A stretch of 64,000 nucleotides of DNA from the NCBI RefSeq assembly GCF_000022085.1, contig NC_011894.1, positions 6,074,501 to 6,138,500 on the forward strand, written 5' to 3'. This document shows positions 59,842 through 64,000 of this stretch, piece after piece. This stretch comes from Methylobacterium nodulans ORS 2060. GTDB taxonomy: Bacteria > Pseudomonadota > Alphaproteobacteria > Rhizobiales > Beijerinckiaceae. The notes beneath the pieces are model-generated. The model saw only the letters and a program-made list of their open reading frames with translations, ran no database searches and was not told where the DNA came from. The translations under genes and the position numbers were made by a program. The first letter of the stretch is position 1, and each line of letters starts with the position of its first letter.

Positions 59842-62682
59842 CTACTCGGCAGCCGCATCATAGAGCTCTACCGGCGGGCAACTGCACACGAGATTGCGGT
59901 CGCCGTAGGCATTGTCGACACGGTTGACCGGCGGCCAGTACTTATCAATTCCCAGCGATCCAGCCGGGAAGCAGGCTGCCTCCCGTGAATAAGGCCGTTC
60001 CCAGGAACCAATGAGATCCTGCACCGTATGCGGGGCTTGTTTCAGGGGATTGTTCGTCCGGTCGGCGCGCCCTTCCTCGATCGCCCGGATTTCCTCGCGG
60101 ATCGCCAGCAAGGCATCGCAGAAGCGATCGATCTCGGCCTTGGTTTCGGATTCGGTCGGCTCGATCATCAGCGTCCCGGCCACCGGCCAGCTCATGGTCG
60201 GCGGGTGGAAGCCGCAATCGATCAGGCGCTTGGCGATATCGTCGACGCTGATCCCGGCGCTCTTCTGGAAGGGACGCACATCCACGATGCATTCGTGAGC
60301 AACCCGCCCCTTTTGCCCCGCATACAGGATCGAGTAGGCGCCCTCGAGCCGCTTGGCGATGTAGTTGGCGTTGAGGATCGCGATACGCGTTGCCTGGGTG
60401 AGCCCGCGCCCCCCCATCATCAGGCAGTAGCCCCACGAAATCGGCAGGATCGAGGCCGAACCGAACGGCGCGGCCGAGACCGCCCCCGTCTCCCCGGAGC
60501 GGGGATCGGTGGGGAGATACGGGATGAGATGCGCCTTGACGCCGATCGGCCCCATGCCGGGCCCGCCGCCGCCATGCGGGATGCAGAACGTCTTGTGAAG
60601 GTTGAGGTGGCTGACATCCGCACCGATGTCGCCCGGCCGCGCGAGGCCGACGAGCGCGTTGAGATTCGCGCCATCGAGATAAACCTGGCCGCCATGGGCG
60701 TGAACGATGTCGCACAATTCGCGCACCCGCGCCTCGAACACGCCGTGTGTCGACGGGTAGGTGATCATGCAGGCGGCAAGGTTGTGCGAATGCAGCTCGG
60801 CCTTCCTGCGGAAATCGTCCACGTCGATGTTGCCGTGAGCGTCGGCACCCACGACGATCACGCTCATCCCGCACATCTGCGCCGAGGCCGGATTGGTGCC
60901 ATGGGCGGAGGAGGGGATCAGGCAGATCGTGCGGTGCCCCTCACCGCGGGCCTGATGGTAGGCGCGGATCGCGAGAAGCCCCGCATATTCCCCCTGCGCT
61001 CCCGAATTCGGCTGCATCGAGATCGCATCGTATCCGGTGATCTCGCAGAGCTTTTTCGAGAGATCGCCGATCAGCTCGGCATAGCCCCGAGCCTGATCGT
61101 CGGGAACGAACGGATGAATCTCGGAGAATTCAGGCCACGAGATCGGCAGCATCTCGGCCGTCGCGTTGAGCTTCATCGTACAGGAGCCGAGCGGGATCAT
61201 GGTTCGGTCGAGCGCGAGATCCCGATCGGCGAGACGCCGCATGTAGCGCGTCATCTCGCTCTCGGCCCGGTTCATGTGGAAGATCGGGTGGGTGAGATAG
61301 GCGGAGGTGCGGGTGAGGGCTGCCGGCAGACGGGGCTCGGGCCAAGCCTCGTCATAGACGAGTTCCGTCCCCCCGAAGGCGCGCCAGACGGCCTGAATGA
61401 TGTCCGGTCGCGTGCGCTCGTCGACCGTGATACCGATCCGGTCGTCACCAATCTTCCGAAGATTCACCCCGTTCTCGACGGCGCTTCTCAGGATCATTCC
61501 CTGGAACGGGCCGACCGCCACGGTGATGGTATCGAAGAAGTGAGCCGGCTCGACCGAGAAGCCGAGTTGCGTCAGCCCGTCCGCCAGGCGCACCGCATCC
61601 CGGTGCACTCTCTGGGCGATCGCCTTCAGGCCCTCCGGACCATGATAGACGGCGTACATCGAAGCGACGACGGCCAGCAGCACTTGACTCGTGCAGATGT
61701 TCGAGGTCGCCTTCTCGCGGCGGATGTGCTGCTCGCGGGTCTGGAGCGCGAGCCGATAGGCACGGTGGCCCCTGGCATCGACGGAGACACCGACGATGCG
61801 GCCCGGCAGCGCCCGCTTGTACGCATCACGGGTCGCCATGTAGCCGGCATGGGGGCCGCCATAACCCATCGGCACGCCGTAGCGCTGCATCGACCCGATC
61901 GCGATGTCGGCGCCCATCTCGCCCGGCGCCTTGAGCAGCGTGAGCGCCAGCGGGTCGGCGGCCATCACCGCCACGGCCCCGGCCGCGTGCAGGCCCGTGA
62001 TCAGGCCCGTGAAATCGTGGATGGCTCCATTCACGCCCGGGTACTGGAAGAGCGCGCCGAAGACCGCTTCCGCCTCGAGGTCCCGAAAAGGATCTCCGAC
62101 GACGACGCGCCAACCGAGCGGCGCGGCCCTCGTCCGCAGCACCGCAATCGTTTGGGGGAGGCAGTCCCGATCGACGAAGAAGGTGTCTCGCTGCGAGGTC
62201 GCGACGCGCTTGGCCATGCTCATCGCCTCGGCAGCGGCGGTCGCCTCGTCGAGAAGCGACGCGTTGGCGATATCGAGCGCCGTGAGGTCGCAGACCATGG
62301 TCTGGAAATTCAGCAGCGCCTCAAGACGGCCTTGGCTGATCTCCGGCTGATATGGCGAGTAGGCGGTGTACCAGGCCGGATTCTCGAAGATGTTGCGCTG
62401 GATCGCAGGCGGCATCGTCGTGCCGTGGTAGCCCTGGCCGATCAGCGAGACGAGGAGACGGTTCTTGTTTGCAACCGTGCGCATCCGCTCCATCAGCCGC
62501 CGCTCGGTCAGAGGGCGGCCGAAATCGATCGGCTCACGCTGGCGAATGTCGGGAGGCAGCGTCTCATCGATCAGCGCGTCGAGGCTTGCCACGCCCACAC
62601 GCTGCAGCATCTCGGCGATTTCACCCTGGGTCGGGCCGATATGGCGGCGGTTCGCGAAATCGTAAGGATCGTAGGCGGCCAT
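59842..62682 (-). CDS. gcvP: Glycine dehydrogenase (decarboxylating), P protein
   Basis: 946 residues, full-length homodimeric type. [18 protein letters not shown] at the N-terminus, [20 protein letters not shown] and the PLP lysine region [24 protein letters not shown]. It decarboxylates glycine and loads the aminomethyl group on the lipoyl arm of GcvH. In methylotrophs this links glycine to methylene-tetrahydrofolate, the C1 donor of the serine cycle. It is 21 bases after gcvH. Confidence 0.97.
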   Translation of the reverse strand: MAAYDPYDFANRRHIGPTQGEIAEMLQRVGVASLDALIDETLPPDIRQREPIDFGRPLTERRLMERMRTVANKNRLLVSLIGQGYHGTTMPPAIQRNIFENPAWYTAYSPYQPEISQGRLEALLNFQTMVCDLTALDIANASLLDEATAAAEAMSMAKRVATSQRDTFFVDRDCLPQTIAVLRTRAAPLGWRVVVGDPFRDLEAEAVFGALFQYPGVNGAIHDFTGLITGLHAAGAVAVMAADPLALTLLKAPGEMGADIAIGSMQRYGVPMGYGGPHAGYMATRDAYKRALPGRIVGVSVDARGHRAYRLALQTREQHIRREKATSNICTSQVLLAVVASMYAVYHGPEGLKAIAQRVHRDAVRLADGLTQLGFSVEPAHFFDTITVAVGPFQGMILRSAVENGVNLRKIGDDRIGITVDERTRPDIIQAVWRAFGGTELVYDEAWPEPRLPAALTRTSAYLTHPIFHMNRAESEMTRYMRRLADRDLALDRTMIPLGSCTMKLNATAEMLPISWPEFSEIHPFVPDDQARGYAELIGDLSKKLCEITGYDAISMQPNSGAQGEYAGLLAIRAYHQARGEGHRTICLIPSSAHGTNPASAQMCGMSVIVVGADAHGNIDVDDFRRKAELHSHNLAACMITYPSTHGVFEARVRELCDIVHAHGGQVYLDGANLNALVGLARPGDIGADVSHLNLHKTFCIPHGGGGPGMGPIGVKAHLIPYLPTDPRSGETGAVSAAPFGSASILPISWGYCLMMGGRGLTQATRIAILNANYIAKRLEGAYSILYAGQKGRVAHECIVDVRPFQKSAGISVDDIAKRLIDCGFHPPTMSWPVAGTLMIEPTESETKAEIDRFCDALLAIREEIRAIEEGRADRTNNPLKQAPHTVQDLIGSWERPYSREAACFPAGSLGIDKYWPPVNRVDNAYGDRNLVCSCPPVELYDAAAE

Positions 62683-62703
62683 GATCTCAAGTTTTCCGAT
62701 TGT

Positions 62704-63066
62704 TCATTTCGGGAAGGCGGCATAGGCCGCTTCGTCCATCAGGGCTTCCATGGCAGACGGATCCTTGAGCCTCATCCGGTAGAGCCAGCCTGCGCCCTGC
62801 GGGTCGGCGTTCACGGTCTCCGGAGCGGCGACAACGGCCTCGTTGATCTCCGTCACCTCGCCATCGAGCGGGGCGTAAACGTCGGACGCAGCCTTGACCG
62901 ACTCGACGACGGCGGCGGCCTCGCCCTTCGTCAGAACGGCGCCGACCTTCGGGAGTTCAACGAAGACGAGATCGCCGAGCTGTTCTGCAGCATGGCTGGT
63001 GATCCCAACGGTCGCGATCTCTCCGTCGAGCTTCAGCCACTCGTGTTCCTCGGTAAACCGCAGCAT
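62704..63066 (-). CDS. gcvH: Glycine cleavage system H protein
   Basis: 120 residues. [35 protein letters not shown] and the lipoylation site [10 protein letters not shown] are the GcvH signatures. The lipoylated lysine shuttles the aminomethyl group among P, T and L proteins. Between gcvT (18 bases) and gcvP. Confidence 0.97.
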   Translation of the reverse strand: MLRFTEEHEWLKLDGEIATVGITSHAAEQLGDLVFVELPKVGAVLTKGEAAAVVESVKAASDVYAPLDGEVTEINEAVVAAPETVNADPQGAGWLYRMRLKDPSAMEALMDEAAYAAFPK

Positions 63067-63084
63067 ACTTGCACTCCGGATCGG

Positions 63085-64000
63085 TCAGCCGCGCTTGAAG
63101 CCGGCAGGGTGGAAGGGAAGCGACGTGACGGTGAGCGGCAGGCGCTGCCCGCGCACTTCCGCAAAGACGCATGTGCCGCTGTCGGTGTAGGCGGTCGGCA
63201 GGTAACCCATCGCCACCGGGCCGCCGAGGCTCGGGCCGAAGCTGCCCGATGTGACGTGGCCCAGGCGGATCCCGTCCGCCGCCGCATGAAGCGAGGCACC
63301 GGCCCGCACGGGGGTACGCCCCTGCGGCCTCAGACCGACCCGCCGTCGTGCGACGCCCGCCTCCAATTCGTGCAGAATGCGCTCGGCGCCCGGGAACCCC
63401 CCTTCGCGCGCGCCGCCGCGACGCCGGATTCGGGGGATCGCGAAGCTCAGACCCGCCTCGACGGGACTCGTGGTCACGTCGATGTCGGCGCCATGCAGGC
63501 ACAGGCCCGCTTCGAGCCGCAGCGTATCGCGGGCGCCGAGTCCGACCGGGAGCACGGCAGGCTTGGCAAGCAGCGCCTCGGCGATGGTCTCGGCCCCGTC
63601 TGCCGGAACCGAGATTTCGAAACCATCCTCGCCCGTGTAGCCGGAACGCGTGACCAAGCAGGGGATGCCCAGAAGCGTGACCGGGCGCACATCCATGAAG
63701 CGCATCTGCACGATCTCGGGCGCCAGCTCGGCCATGGCGGCCTCGGCGGCAGGCCCCTGAAGCGCCAGAAGCGCACGGGGAAGCTCCTCGATCGTGATCC
63801 AGGCCGGCAGATGGGCCCTCAGGTAGGCAGCGTCAGCCTGCTTGTTCGCCGCATTCACGACGAGGACGAGGCCATCGCCGGAACGCGCGATCATCAGGTC
63901 GTCGAGTATGCCGCCGGATGCGTCGGTGAGCAGTCCGTAGCGCTGGCGACCATCACTCAGGCCGAGGAGGTCGGCCGGGATCACGCTTTCGAGAGCCAGG
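63085..64000 (-). CDS. gcvT: Aminomethyltransferase, T protein (5' end beyond window)
   Basis: The gene runs in from the right edge, so its N-terminus is missing; the reading frame is open to 64000. ADLLGLSDGRQRYGLLTDASGGILDDLMIARSGDGLVLVVNAANK and SGYTGEDGFEISVPADGAETIAEALL are GcvT. It releases ammonia and makes methylene-tetrahydrofolate. The C-terminus KRG and 18-base gap to gcvH place it first in gcvT-gcvH-gcvP. Confidence 0.95.
   Translation of the reverse strand, partial: LALESVIPADLLGLSDGRQRYGLLTDASGGILDDLMIARSGDGLVLVVNAANKQADAAYLRAHLPAWITIEELPRALLALQGPAAEAAMAELAPEIVQMRFMDVRPVTLLGIPCLVTRSGYTGEDGFEISVPADGAETIAEALLAKPAVLPVGLGARDTLRLEAGLCLHGADIDVTTSPVEAGLSFAIPRIRRRGGAREGGFPGAERILHELEAGVARRRVGLRPQGRTPVRAGASLHAAADGIRLGHVTSGSFGPSLGGPVAMGYLPTAYTDSGTCVFAEVRGQRLPLTVTSLPFHPAGFKRG

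Noticed and set aside
59842..64000. Possible recent transfer of the gcv genes from slightly lower GC
   Set aside because: The difference from neighbours is mild by eye and the genes are core methylotroph metabolism; no flanking mobility genes.

Overview
The window is GC-rich alphaproteobacterial DNA, almost certainly from a Methylobacterium/Methylorubrum-type methylotroph. It carries a lanthanide-dependent methanol dehydrogenase operon (xoxFGJ), PQQ synthesis genes with two pqqA copies, the full tetrahydromethanopterin (H4MPT) formaldehyde-oxidation cluster (fhcCDAB, mtdB, mch, fae and cofactor genes), a class I PHA synthase and the glycine cleavage system. As I recall it, the order pqq, two-component pair, fhc, mtdB, mch, orf5, orf7, fae matches the C1 island of M. 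extorquens.

Layout. 1-3.7 kb: housekeeping genes (DUF1244, GapR, SpoU methyltransferase, MaoC hydratase, metallophosphoesterase, pterin carbinolamine dehydratase). 3.8-12 kb, plus strand: ABC transporter, periplasmic zinc metallohydrolase, xoxF, xoxG, xoxJ and a rhodanese-like CxxxCW protein. 12-13.75 kb, minus strand: folP-folB-folK. 13.9-14.7 kb: a CRISPR array with no cas genes in the window. 15-22 kb: SoxYZ-like carrier, cyclase-like protein, then pqqA-pqqA, pqqB and pqqC-pqqD-pqqE followed by two unknown secreted proteins. 22-26.6 kb: two-component system, SDR protein, LysR regulator. 26.6-40.5 kb: H4MPT pathway, including two ATP-grasp enzymes, a CitG-like protein, a HisA-like protein and an ASKHA-type protein that are candidates for H4MPT or methylofuran synthesis. 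40.6-53 kb: accessory region with a hybrid kinase, ChaC, small proteins, an IS110 transposase with a substituted probable catalytic serine, an HNH protein, a Rieske oxygenase and a TetR/membrane-protein pair. 53-59.5 kb: FadL porin, phaC, alaC-like aminotransferase, small envelope proteins. 59.8-64 kb, minus strand: gcvT (cut by the window edge)-gcvH-gcvP.

Together the genes oxidise methanol in the periplasm (XoxF/XoxG with PQQ), capture formaldehyde on H4MPT (Fae), oxidise it to formate (MtdB, Mch, Fhc), and feed C1-glycine metabolism and PHA storage. Less understood parts are the Sox-like 'quinoprotein relay' proteins around xoxF and pqq, the two secreted proteins after pqqE, the orphan CRISPR array with a duplicated spacer, and several families of short palindromic repeats, two copies of which supply the C-termini of proteins. 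No tRNA or rRNA gene was recognised. All names come from reading motifs by eye; no database search was run.
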